Shown: positions 1 to 6,853, counted from the first letter of the stretch. The stretch is DNA of 7,149 nt from Candidatus Hydrogenedentota bacterium (GCA_007130675.1 SLSB01000579.1:1-7149), one strand, 5' to 3'. Notes: generated by a model not told the origin, from the letters alone. Made by a program: numbers and translations.

Positions 1-40
1 AGCCGCCACATTTTTCATCAGATACGGATCGTACTGGATG
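1..40 (-). other. Left-edge open frame, possible gene fragment
   Basis: Read on the minus strand, the first about 50 bases give a protein-like stretch, QKTIQYDPYLMKNVAA, that runs off the left edge without a stop. The only ATG in it is at 18-16 and has no Shine-Dalgarno sequence ahead of it. The frame continues to the right into the hairpin repeat, which is not expected to code. It could be the start of a gene downstream of folD, or chance openness. I do not recognise a family. Confidence 0.2.
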
Positions 41-217
41 GTCTTCTGCCGTCCCTGCCGGGACTCATGTGCTTGGTGCGAGCCCTGAACCCCGGGTTGA
101 AACCCGAGGCTTTTTTCTATCGTGCCTGCGGCACTTTCAACCACGAACGGCAACGGCAGTTGAGCCCAGAAGAGGCATTTCCTGCCGGCAAACTTCATTA
201 TGTTAGCGCTTATGGGG
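41..217. repeat. Multi-hairpin intergenic repeat, copy 1
   Basis: This is the first of two diverged copies of the same element; the other is at 311-489. It contains three short inverted repeats in a fixed order. GTCCC/GGGAC is at 51-55 and 60-64 (loop TGCC). CCCCGGGTT/AACCCGAGG is at 90-98 and 101-109 (one mismatch). GTGCC/GGCAC is at 122-126 and 130-134 (loop TGC). A conserved AACCACG...ACGGCAG block follows. The copy ends in TATGTTAGCGCT at 199-210, which is identical in copy 2. No transposase, target-site duplication or long open frame accompanies it. It resembles a REP/MITE-like or structured-RNA element rather than a gene. A shared TTTTCAT at 12-18 and 283-289 hints that both copies may extend further left. 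Confidence 0.75.
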
Positions 218-231
218 GGCAACCCGGGGAC

Positions 232-266
232 TTGGATATCCAAACACGTCCAGTCCCGAAAGGGAC
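232..266. repeat. Palindrome and GAAA-loop hairpin between the repeat copies
   Basis: Between the two copies lies a perfect 12-bp palindrome, TTGGATATCCAA (232-243). It is followed by a perfect 5-bp hairpin, GTCCC-GAAA-GGGAC (253-257 and 262-266), closed by a GNRA-type tetraloop. The same GTCCC/GGGAC stem opens copy 1 at 51-64. This spacer therefore probably belongs to the same structured element or to a remnant of it. Confidence 0.5.
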
Positions 267-310
267 GACAGAGACGGGTCCGTTTTCATTACGACAGGGC
301 GCATAATGGA

Positions 311-489
311 GTCTTTTCTACCGTCGCTTGCGGGACTCATGCTGTGGTTGAATCTCGGGTCCCCGGGTTGCCGCCCGGGGCTATTTTCGATCGTGCCTGC
401 GACACTCTAAACCACGCACGGAAACGGCAGCGAAACCTATATAAAGGCAGTTCCAGCCTGGGAATTTCCTTATGTTAGCGCTCATAGGG
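311..489. repeat. Multi-hairpin intergenic repeat, copy 2
   Basis: This copy is collinear with copy 1 at an offset of about 270 bp. The first stem has decayed to GTCGC/GGGAC (322-326 and 331-335). The second is a perfect 7-bp stem, CCCCGGG/CCCGGGG (361-367 and 374-380). The third is GTGCC/GACAC (393-397 and 401-405) with one mismatch. The end block TATGTTAGCGCT (471-482) is unchanged. The element stops 12 bases short of the folD stop codon, so it lies directly in the 3' end of the fhs-folD transcript. The G+C stem could act as a 3' mRNA barrier, but no T-run follows it on either strand. Confidence 0.75.
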
Positions 490-501
490 CCGGCGCCTGC
501 T

Positions 502-1386
502 TTACCTCGCACGTTTTGCCGCGGCCACGGCGTTTTGCATAAGCATCGCAATGGTCATAGGACCAACCCCGCCGGGAACCGGCGTGATCGCGCGCGCTTT
601 TTTGCTGGCAGCCTTGAAATCAACATCGCCAACGAGCCGGTACCCGCGGGGATTGCTCTTGTCCTCGACACGGTTCACGCCCACATCGATAACCACAGCG
701 CCCTCTTTGATCATGCTGCCTTTGACGAACTCGGGCACGCCAATCGCTGCCACAAGAATGTCGGCCTGTTTCGTGATGGACGCCAGCTTCTTCGTACGCG
801 AATGGCAGATGGTCACCGTGGCATTCGCTCCCTCGGCCTTCTGAATGAGCAGGGCCGCCAGCGGCTTGCCGACGATGTTCGACCGGCCCACAATAACCAC
901 GTGCTTGCCCGCGGGATTGCAGCCGCTGCGCAACAACAACTCCTGGCAGCCGTGCGGGGTGCAAGGCATCATCGCTGGTTCGCCGATCAGCAGTTTGCCC
1001 ACGTTGACCGGGTGAAAACCATCAGCATCTTTGGCCGGATCGATTGCCTTTACAATCTTATTTTCGTCAATCTGCTTGGGCAACGGGGACTGCACCAGGA
1101 ATGCGTGAACCTTCGGATCCTCATTGAGCCTCTTGACCAGGTTCAGAACACGCCGTTCGGTAGCGTTGGCAGGCAGCTTGTGCACAAACGAGTTCATGCC
1201 CAGTTCATCGCAGGCCCGCGCCTTGCCTCGAACGTAGACATGGCTCGCGGGATCGTCGCCGACAATCACGACGGCCAATCCTGGTGTGATGCCTTGTTTT
1301 TTTAAGGCGTCCACCTCGGCTTTGACTTCCGCGCGGATCTGTGCTGCAATTTTCTTGCCATCAATGAGTCTCGCGATTTTTGGCAT
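502..1386 (-). CDS. folD: Bifunctional methylene-THF dehydrogenase / methenyl-THF cyclohydrolase FolD
   Basis: Cytoplasmic FolD interconverts 5,10-methylene-THF, 5,10-methenyl-THF and 10-formyl-THF, normally using NADP(H). The 294-residue product is full length for the family. The N-terminal catalytic domain carries the Y51-x3-K55 pair (YVRGK), Q99 in VQSPLP and D122 in KDADGFHP, matching the E. coli Tyr50, Lys54, Gln98 and Asp121 positions. PCTPHG (141-146) marks the domain junction. The Rossmann domain shows GRSNIVGKP (167-175), and the C-terminus has PVPGGVGPMT (269-278). All expected catalytic residues are present. The ATG at 1386 has AGGAG upstream at 1403-1399, 12 bases away, continuing into a purine-rich AAAGAGA. 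The gene lies 61 bp downstream of fhs on the same strand with no terminator between them, so the two are probably cotranscribed. The stop codon is TAA. Confidence 0.97.
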   Translation of the reverse strand: MPKIARLIDGKKIAAQIRAEVKAEVDALKKQGITPGLAVVIVGDDPASHVYVRGKARACDELGMNSFVHKLPANATERRVLNLVKRLNEDPKVHAFLVQSPLPKQIDENKIVKAIDPAKDADGFHPVNVGKLLIGEPAMMPCTPHGCQELLLRSGCNPAGKHVVIVGRSNIVGKPLAALLIQKAEGANATVTICHSRTKKLASITKQADILVAAIGVPEFVKGSMIKEGAVVIDVGVNRVEDKSNPRGYRLVGDVDFKAASKKARAITPVPGGVGPMTIAMLMQNAVAAAKRAR

Positions 1387-1447
1387 GGCTATCTCTTTCT
1401 CCTGAAACGTTGGACCCTTGACCGAAACGGCGACGAACCCTTTCGGA

Positions 1448-3145
1448 CTAAAACAAACCGGCGATCTTCCCCTGATCGTCGATATCTACGCGCGTCGCAC
1501 CTGGAATAGACGGCAACCCCGGCATCATGATGATATCGCCGCAGAACGGAATAACAAACCCGGCCCCCGCGGCAAGCCGCACCTGCCGGATCGGCACGCG
1601 AAAGCCCTCGGGACGCCCCTTGAGAGCGGGATTGTGCGACAACGAAAGCGGCGTCTTCGCCATGCACACCGGCAGGTGGCCGTACCCGTTATCCGTAATC
1701 CACGCGATGTCCTTTTCCGCAGCGGGTTCGTAGTCCACGCCGCCGGCCCCATACATCGTCGTCGCGATCGTCTGGATCTTCTCTTTGATGTCTGCCTCAT
1801 CCGGATAGAGGTACCGAAAGCCATCGCTCGAAGCATCAGCCGCCTCGACGACCTTCTCGGCCAGCTCGACGCCTCCGTCGCCACCGCGAGCATGCACATC
1901 GCTGACCGCGACAGACATGGCGCCCGCCTCGAGAGCAGCCTCGCGCACCAGCTCGATTTCGGCCGGGGTATCCGTCGGAAAACGGTTTATCGCGACCACA
2001 CACGGCACACCGAACGCCGCGACGTTCTCGATCTGCTTCGCCAGATTCACCACACCCCGGCGAATGGCATCAAGGTTTTCCTCGCGCAGCTTCGGATCAA
2101 GCGGTTTTCCTGGGCGAATCGCGAAATCGCCGCTGTGCATTTTGAGCGCGCGAATGGTGGCCACCACGACCATGGCATCCGGTTTAAGGCCACTGTACCG
2201 GCACTTAATGTTGACAAACTTCTCGGCGCCCATGTCAACGCCGAAACCGCTTTCCGTCACCACATAATCGCTGAGTTTCAGGGCGAGTCGGTCCGCAAGT
2301 ATCGAGCTGTTGCCGTGGGCGATATTTGCGAACGGACCCGTGTGCACGAGCACGGGCGTGTTCTCGGTGGTTTGCATGAGCGTCGGCATAATGGCATCGC
2401 GCAGGAGCACGGTCATCGCGCCCGCGGCCCGCAGGTCCTCGGCTGTCAGAGGCGCGCCGCTGTGATCCTGGCCAATCACCACATTGCCGACGCGGTTGCG
2501 CAAATCGCGCAAGCCGTCTGTAAGGGCAAGCAGCGCCATTAACTCACTGGCGACGGTAATATCGAAGCCCGACTCGCGCGGCACCCCATGCGGTTTGCCG
2601 CCCAGCCCGATCACGATGTTGCGCAGCGCGCGGTCCGACACGTCCACCACGCGCCGCCATGTCACCGCGTGCGGATTGATGCCCTGCGCATTGCCTTGGT
2701 GCAAATGGTTGTCGATCATCGCGGCAAGGAGGTTGTGTGCAATTTCAACCGCGTGAATGTCGCCGGTCAGGTGAAGATTGAACTCCTCCATAGGCACAAC
2801 CTGCGCATGACCGCCGCCCGCCGCGCCGCCTTTAATGCCGAAGGTCGGCCCCATCGAGGGCTGCCGCAGGCAGGCACACGCCCGTTTGCCGATCTTGTTG
2901 AGGCCGAGGCTGAGACCAATGGTAGTCACCGTTTTCCCTTCGCCCAGAGGCGTCGGGGTGATGGCGGTGACATCGATATACTTGCCGTTGGGCTTAGCGC
3001 TGAGGCGCTCGAGGGCGTCAAGGCGCACCTTGGCCTTATAGCGGCCATACGGTTCGAGCTCGTCTTCATCGAGACCCCAGGCCGCCGCGAGATCAACAAT
3101 TTTATCGAGAGATGTTGCTTGTGCGATTTCCAGATCGCTTAACAC
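1448..3145 (-). CDS. fhs: Formate-tetrahydrofolate ligase (10-formyl-THF synthetase)
   Basis: Fhs ligates formate to tetrahydrofolate with ATP, giving 10-formyl-THF; it acts in the cytoplasm. The 565-residue product is close to the usual 550-560. The P-loop TPTPLGEGKT lies at 63-72. It is followed by the family block QPSMGPTFGIKGGAAGGGHAQV (95-116, shown here by its ends QPSMGP and GGGHAQV), FNLHLTGDIHA (122-132), GPFANIAHGNSSI (270-282), TESGFGVDMGAEKF (297-310), ARGGDGGVELAE (419-430) and the C-terminal MPGLPSIPGA with GKIAGLF at the end. No key motif is missing. The start is a GTG codon, chosen because AGGAG sits 10 bases ahead of it and no in-frame ATG is close by. It is the first gene of the fhs-folD operon and supplies the substrate that FolD reduces. 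It could serve purine synthesis, formate assimilation or a Wood-Ljungdahl methyl branch; the window cannot decide. Confidence 0.98.
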   Translation of the reverse strand: MLSDLEIAQATSLDKIVDLAAAWGLDEDELEPYGRYKAKVRLDALERLSAKPNGKYIDVTAITPTPLGEGKTVTTIGLSLGLNKIGKRACACLRQPSMGPTFGIKGGAAGGGHAQVVPMEEFNLHLTGDIHAVEIAHNLLAAMIDNHLHQGNAQGINPHAVTWRRVVDVSDRALRNIVIGLGGKPHGVPRESGFDITVASELMALLALTDGLRDLRNRVGNVVIGQDHSGAPLTAEDLRAAGAMTVLLRDAIMPTLMQTTENTPVLVHTGPFANIAHGNSSILADRLALKLSDYVVTESGFGVDMGAEKFVNIKCRYSGLKPDAMVVVATIRALKMHSGDFAIRPGKPLDPKLREENLDAIRRGVVNLAKQIENVAAFGVPCVVAINRFPTDTPAEIELVREAALEAGAMSVAVSDVHARGGDGGVELAEKVVEAADASSDGFRYLYPDEADIKEKIQTIATTMYGAGGVDYEPAAEKDIAWITDNGYGHLPVCMAKTPLSLSHNPALKGRPEGFRVPIRQVRLAAGAGFVIPFCGDIIMMPGLPSIPGATRVDIDDQGKIAGLF

Positions 3146-3155
3146 GATACAGGCG

Positions 3156-3160
3156 CTCCT
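3156..3160 (-). promoter_or_regulatory. Ribosome binding site fixing the fhs GTG start
   Basis: AGGAG on the minus strand ends 10 bases ahead of the GTG codon at 3145-3143. It is a strong Shine-Dalgarno match and supports the unusual GTG start over any internal ATG. Confidence 0.7.
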
Positions 3161-3203
3161 AGTGCGCGGACCTGCCGCGGCGAATTTGTGAGGTTGCTGA
3201 GCC

Positions 3204-3234
3204 CATGCGGGCGAATACCCCTTTCATGCGGGCG
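3204..3234. repeat. 10-bp direct repeat around the predicted fhs transcription start
   Basis: CATGCGGGCG occurs twice, at 3204-3213 and 3225-3234. The start-to-start distance is 21 bp, or two helical turns, placing both copies on one DNA face. The copies lie just downstream of the predicted -10 box and cover the expected transcription start. This is where a repressor or a leader-binding factor would act. No regulator is identifiable in the window. Confidence 0.45.
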
Positions 3235-3235
3235 T

Positions 3236-3265
3236 ATCATAGCCGAGCCGCCGAAAACCGGTCAA
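3236..3265 (-). promoter_or_regulatory. Sigma70-type promoter of fhs-folD
   Basis: On the minus strand, TTGACC (3265-3260, five of six bases match TTGACA) is followed after 18 bases by TATGAT (3241-3236, five of six match TATAAT). Transcription should start near 3229, giving a leader of about 85 bases before the GTG start of fhs. The position, between the end of the sialidase-like gene and fhs, fits an independent promoter for the one-carbon operon. Confidence 0.6.
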
Positions 3266-3405
3266 ATAGGGCGACGTTTAGCCGTTGGCCTCTTCTCGAT
3301 TTACAGCGCTACAAAGCAGCCCCCGACAATTCCGACGGCTCGGCCCGTTTGCCGGTTCTGTTTTGCGCGTTCACTCGGGCAGGGCAACCGCGCCCGGTCT
3401 GGCCG

Positions 3406-4485
3406 TCACTCCAATTGCCATTTGGGGTCCATGATCGCTTCTTCGTTGAACACCGCATGCATGATGGTGGTGCGAACATTCGTGGTGAAGATGATGTGAA
3501 TCTTACCGTCGCGTGTCTGAATAGCGTAGGGATACGCAAACGTGTTCGCCCCGCCCACAATGTCGCGCCGGTAGCGGTATGTCTCGTCGTTATCGGTCGA
3601 AATCGCCACCGTCAAAGGCGTGCGAGAATTCATCGAGTTGTTGTACGCCAGCAACAGGTGACCATTCCTCAGCCGCAGAAAATCAACCGCCGAATTCGGA
3701 TTCGGAAACTCCGTGTCTTCAGCATCGGACCAGGTGAACCCGCCGTCGCGCGATTCGCTGCGCAAAATGTACCCCGTCTCGTCCGGATCGTAGCCTCCGC
3801 CCCGCCGCATGTAGCTGACCAGATAGTCCGAGCTCAATTGCGCAACCTGCGGCTGAAGATTACCCCGCTCTGAAGAGATGCGGTTGGTTTCGGTCCACGT
3901 CTTGGTCTCGTGGTTAAAGCGCAAGAAGAAGCTCGAGGTGGTCGGGTCGAGCCACTCGCGGTCGCCCCCGGTCTCATGATACATCGGCAACAGGAAATCG
4001 CCGTTATCGAGTAGTTCGGGGCGGCCGCGCACCATCGTGCCTTCCTCGAGGGTCAATAGAAACGAATCCGACCAGGTCTCTGCGCCATCCGTCGAGATTT
4101 TGGCTTTGGTGCGGGCCTCGCTCCAGGTGTCTCCATAGCGGTTGACATAAAACAGCCACACGATGCCCCGTGGCCCTTGCCACACCACCGCGTTGCCCTC
4201 CCCGCGAAACGGCGTATTCGCGATTACTTCAGGGTGCGACCAATCAGTTGCGCCCGCCTCAAGCCGTGAACCGAATACCGCCGTATCGTCTTCATATTCG
4301 CCCGAGCCGCCGTAGTAAGCGATATACAAATCGCCGTTATCCAGCTCCGTGATCGACGCCGGGTGTTTGTAAGGACCCGGATGTTCAGGGCCGAAAACAC
4401 GGTGGATTTCGATGTTACTGCCTTGCGCGGCAGCGCACAACACGGGCATCACAACCAGCCCCAAAAGTATGGCCGTCTTCAACAT
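3406..4485 (-). CDS. Secreted Asp-box (BNR) sialidase-like protein
   Basis: The 359-residue protein is predicted to be exported and to form a six-bladed beta-propeller of the sialidase/neuraminidase-like superfamily (BNR_2 type, the 'predicted neuraminidase' group). Residues 1-20 look like a signal peptide: K3, a hydrophobic core at 5-16, and AAA at 18-20 as a cleavage site. The Cys at 17 follows Leu and does not make a good lipobox. Asp boxes (SxDxGxTW) are STDGAETW (131-138) and SRDGGFTW (245-252), with a degenerate STDNDETY (296-303). Other family-like blocks are RGRPELLDNGDFLLP (153-167), LQPQVAQLSS (210-219), FPNPNSAVD (260-268) and YPYAIQTRDGKIHIIF (318-333). The ATG has AAGGAG six bases upstream. 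The substrate cannot be inferred; many relatives are not proven sialidases. No cohesin, dockerin or carbohydrate-binding module is visible. Confidence 0.85.
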   Translation of the reverse strand: MLKTAILLGLVVMPVLCAAAQGSNIEIHRVFGPEHPGPYKHPASITELDNGDLYIAYYGGSGEYEDDTAVFGSRLEAGATDWSHPEVIANTPFRGEGNAVVWQGPRGIVWLFYVNRYGDTWSEARTKAKISTDGAETWSDSFLLTLEEGTMVRGRPELLDNGDFLLPMYHETGGDREWLDPTTSSFFLRFNHETKTWTETNRISSERGNLQPQVAQLSSDYLVSYMRRGGGYDPDETGYILRSESRDGGFTWSDAEDTEFPNPNSAVDFLRLRNGHLLLAYNNSMNSRTPLTVAISTDNDETYRYRRDIVGGANTFAYPYAIQTRDGKIHIIFTTNVRTTIMHAVFNEEAIMDPKWQLE

Positions 4486-4961
4486 GGTTCGCTCCTTTTC
4501 GTAATGTATAGTTGTCTTTGGGTCATCTCCAGTGTTGACTCTCGATACCCGCTATGTCAACTCGACAGGTCGAAGATTGCGCCGAACCGCATCGGCCAAT
4601 ACCCACAAATCGGGCGCAGCCCCGGTCGGGGACAGCTCGGCAGAACAAAGTAGCCTCCTCACGTCTTTTTGGTCCCTTTCCCCCGTTCCGTCCACCATCA
4701 TTTCTATTCTACTCTTCCTCCCACGTCAAAGCACCCTCTCCCATCATCCGCGAGTCCACCGTGCGCATTCAATCCTTCTTCAATACCTTTGCTCCAAGAG
4801 CGTGCGGCGTGCTACCATGTGCGCCGCTAGAGTAGAACCGCTTGATGTACATGGATGTAGGAGTGCGGATGGTTCATGCCCCGAAGCCCCGCTGAACCGC
4901 CGGACATGCGTGGCCGATATAGCACAGCAGTCTGGGGAACCCGCAAGACACGAGGTTACTG
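4486..4961. other. Divergent intergenic region, partly pyrimidine-rich
   Basis: This 476-bp gap separates the minus-strand sialidase-like gene from the plus-strand kinase gene, so it must contain both start regions. Overlapping open frames exist but look like no known protein and have no good ribosome binding site. Positions 4651-4720 are about 80% pyrimidine on the plus strand. A perfect TTGACA reads on the minus strand at 4560-4555, toward the sialidase-like gene, but no good -10 box lies 16-18 bases on. GATGTA occurs twice at 4844-4849 and 4854-4859, the first copy overlapping the palindrome ATGTACAT (4845-4852). No convincing plus-strand promoter was found for the kinase. Confidence 0.5.
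4534..4561. promoter_or_regulatory. Inverted repeat upstream of the sialidase-like gene
   Basis: GTTGAC (4534-4539) and GTCAAC (4556-4561) form a 6-bp inverted repeat with a 16-bp spacer, about 50-75 bp upstream of the sialidase-like start codon. The right arm overlaps the TTGACA box read on the minus strand. An operator is possible, but such a short repeat could arise by chance. Confidence 0.2.
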
Positions 4962-6644
4962 ATGATACCGGTTACGTGTTCAAGTTGCGGCCTGCGAATA
5001 CTGGTCCCGAACGCCGTACAAGGACGCTGGGGTATGTGTTTCGGCTGCGGCGCACGCATGATGGTGCCCCGAATAGTCACCGAACCGCAAGACAAGAACC
5101 TTGTGTTCGAAGCGGGGGAGCGCATCTCCGACCGATACGAGATCGAGGAGTTTCTGGGCCGCGGTGGAATGGGCGTGGTATATCGTGCCCGGGACCATCT
5201 CACCAACGAGGTCGTGGCGCTCAAATTCATGATCCCCGACCTGCTCAAGTCGCAGAAAGCTCAGCAGCTGTTCATTCAGGAAGCTCAAGTGGCGCGGCGG
5301 CTGCGCCACGAGAATATCGTCGCCGTCCATGATGTCAGCACCACCCCCGAGGGGGTGCTATACCTCTCGATGGAGTTCCTGCGAGGTCAGTCCATTCGAG
5401 CACTGCTGCGCAAGTACAGAAACGAGCGCCGCATGATGGATGTGCGCCTGGCCGTCCACACTGCAGCCCATGTATTGAAGGCCCTCGAGTACGCACACCG
5501 GATGGTGATTCACCGCGACATCAAACCCGAAAACGCGATGATGATGCCGGGAGAACATATCAAGGTCCTCGATTTCGGACTCGCCAAAGCAGTCGATGAA
5601 GAGGCGGCCCAGACGGGCGAAAAGAAACGTAAGCGCGTTGTCGGGACAGCAGCCTACGCGTCGCCCGAGCAAAAGAAATTTCGGCCCGTGGACCTCCGAT
5701 CCGATTTGTATTCGACCGGACTGCTGTTCTATGAGCTGCTGACCTTGCGCACACCCACGGAAGAACATATCGAGGTGACCAAAGCCCGCAGCGACGTGGC
5801 TCCTTCACTTGTGCATGTTCTCAACAAGTCCCTCCAGGAAGACCCTGCGAACCGGTGGCAAACCGCCGGCAAGTTCCGCACACAATTGCTCGAAACCTAC
5901 CAGACCTCTTACCGCCACGCAGCCCGGCCCAAGACCCCGACCACTGCCACTGCCACCGCCAAGGAAGTATCCACCGAAAGCATGGCATACATGGAAGGCG
6001 GCAGTTTCCTGATGGGCAACGACGTCGTGCCCGAGGAAAGTCCCGCATTCGAGGTGCATGTCGACCCGTTTTATATTGACATTCACCCGGTCACCAACGA
6101 GCAGTTCCAAAGTTTCATGGCAGCCACCGACCACCCCAAACCCGAGTTCTGGAAAGATGGCACCTTTGGCGGTGGGCCGCAGCCGGTCGTTGGCGTCAGT
6201 CTCGAAGACGCCATGGCCTATGCCGCGTGGGTGGGCAAGCAATTACCCACCGAAGCTCAGTGGGAATTCGCGGCCCGAGGCAAGGAAAATCGCAAGTATC
6301 CATGGGGAAACCGCGAACCCGACCCCATTCTGTGCAATTACGGCGACATTATGAGCATGCCTGCCATCATCGGCATGCACGAGGAAGGCAAGACCCCCGA
6401 AGGGGTGCACGATCTCGCCGGAAATGTCTGCGAATGGACCACCGATTACTACGTACCCTATCAACCGGGCGTCAAAGAACCGAAGCCGCCGGCGGTGCCG
6501 CGCTACGTAGTGCGGGGCGGCTGCTGGTGCTCTCCCCCTGAGGAATTGCGCTGCACCTTCCGCAAAGGGCTTTTTCCCGAGGAACGTCTCAACACCGTCG
6601 GCTTCCGCTGCGTGGTGCCTGCCCAAGACGGCGCAGCACAATAG
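4962..6644 (+). CDS. Zinc-ribbon Ser/Thr protein kinase with C-terminal FGE/SUMF1-like domain
   Basis: The 560-residue protein has three parts. Residues 1-36 form a zinc ribbon (C6-x2-C9-x16-C26-x2-C29). Residues 59-311 are a Hanks-type kinase with its catalytic residues in place: glycine loop GRGGMG (66-71), ATP lysine K88, helix-C E107, HRDIKPEN (184-191), DFG (204-206) and SPEQ (234-237). A basic KKRKR (221-225) sits in the activation segment. A Pro/Thr/Ala-rich linker (about 320-340) leads to an FGE-sulfatase-type fold (341-552) with MEGGSFLMGN, LPTEAQWEFAARG, YPWGN, DLAGNVCEW and VRGGCWC...GFRC. The usual FGE C-x4-C copper/catalytic pair is not seen, so it is more likely a binding or sensing module than an active formylglycine maker. 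There is no membrane segment, so the protein is probably cytoplasmic. The ATG has GAGG six bases upstream, and starting there keeps the zinc ribbon whole. Targets are unknown. Confidence 0.93.
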   Translation: MIPVTCSSCGLRILVPNAVQGRWGMCFGCGARMMVPRIVTEPQDKNLVFEAGERISDRYEIEEFLGRGGMGVVYRARDHLTNEVVALKFMIPDLLKSQKAQQLFIQEAQVARRLRHENIVAVHDVSTTPEGVLYLSMEFLRGQSIRALLRKYRNERRMMDVRLAVHTAAHVLKALEYAHRMVIHRDIKPENAMMMPGEHIKVLDFGLAKAVDEEAAQTGEKKRKRVVGTAAYASPEQKKFRPVDLRSDLYSTGLLFYELLTLRTPTEEHIEVTKARSDVAPSLVHVLNKSLQEDPANRWQTAGKFRTQLLETYQTSYRHAARPKTPTTATATAKEVSTESMAYMEGGSFLMGNDVVPEESPAFEVHVDPFYIDIHPVTNEQFQSFMAATDHPKPEFWKDGTFGGGPQPVVGVSLEDAMAYAAWVGKQLPTEAQWEFAARGKENRKYPWGNREPDPILCNYGDIMSMPAIIGMHEEGKTPEGVHDLAGNVCEWTTDYYVPYQPGVKEPKPPAVPRYVVRGGCWCSPPEELRCTFRKGLFPEERLNTVGFRCVVPAQDGAAQ

Positions 6645-6663
6645 TCTTGCTCCTAAGTCTCAT

Positions 6664-6682
6664 GCGCGGCGCTTTCCCGCGC
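6664..6682 (+). terminator. Weak hairpin after the kinase gene
   Basis: GCGCGG (6664-6669) and CCGCGC (6677-6682) form a perfect 6-bp G+C stem with a 7-base loop, 20 bases after the kinase stop codon. No T-run follows, so intrinsic termination is doubtful. It may instead stabilise a 3' end or be incidental. Confidence 0.25.
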
Positions 6683-6838
6683 CCTCAGATTTGCGTTTGA
6701 GAAGGGAATGTGCAAGAATGAGTGCCAGCCGCCAAAGGGCCCGTCAGCTCAGGTCGGTTTCGGAGAAAATGCGCAATGACCGGGCAGCGCAGTCCGGCCC
6801 GTGCATGAAGACGAACGCCGCGGGGAAGACCGCACAGC

Positions 6839-6844
6839 AAGGAG
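6839..6844 (+). promoter_or_regulatory. Ribosome binding site of the Gfo/Idh/MocA gene
   Basis: AAGGAG lies 9 bases ahead of the ATG at 6854. It is a strong Shine-Dalgarno match and fixes this start, which also places the twin-arginine motif at residues 5-6, as expected. Confidence 0.7.
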
Positions 6845-6853
6845 AGAAAAGTC

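Noticed and set aside
361..380. Perfect CCCCGGG hairpin as intrinsic terminator of fhs-folD
   Set aside because: No T-run follows the stem on the minus strand, and the stem is part of the repeated element.
67..478. Two plus-strand open frames across the repeat region
   Set aside because: They read through hairpin repeats in different frames, have no ribosome binding site and show no protein-like composition.
1..501. CRISPR array
   Set aside because: There are only two long diverged copies, with internal hairpins and no short regular repeat-spacer pattern.
472..1305. Plus-strand open frame of 277 codons opposite folD
   Set aside because: It is antisense to an intact folD, has no recognisable domain, and starts within the repeat end block.
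1418..2542. Long plus-strand open frame (374 codons) opposite fhs
   Set aside because: It lies wholly antisense to fhs, which has complete family motifs. The product is Arg/His-rich, as expected from the complement of a GC-rich gene.
4532..4560. Minus-strand promoter based on the perfect TTGACA at 4560-4555
   Set aside because: At 17-18 bases spacing the -10 position reads CAACAC or AACACT, too far from TATAAT.
4532..5332. Plus-strand open frame of 266 codons overlapping the kinase start
   Set aside because: Its second half is a frame-shifted reading of the kinase gene and its first half has no similarity to known proteins.
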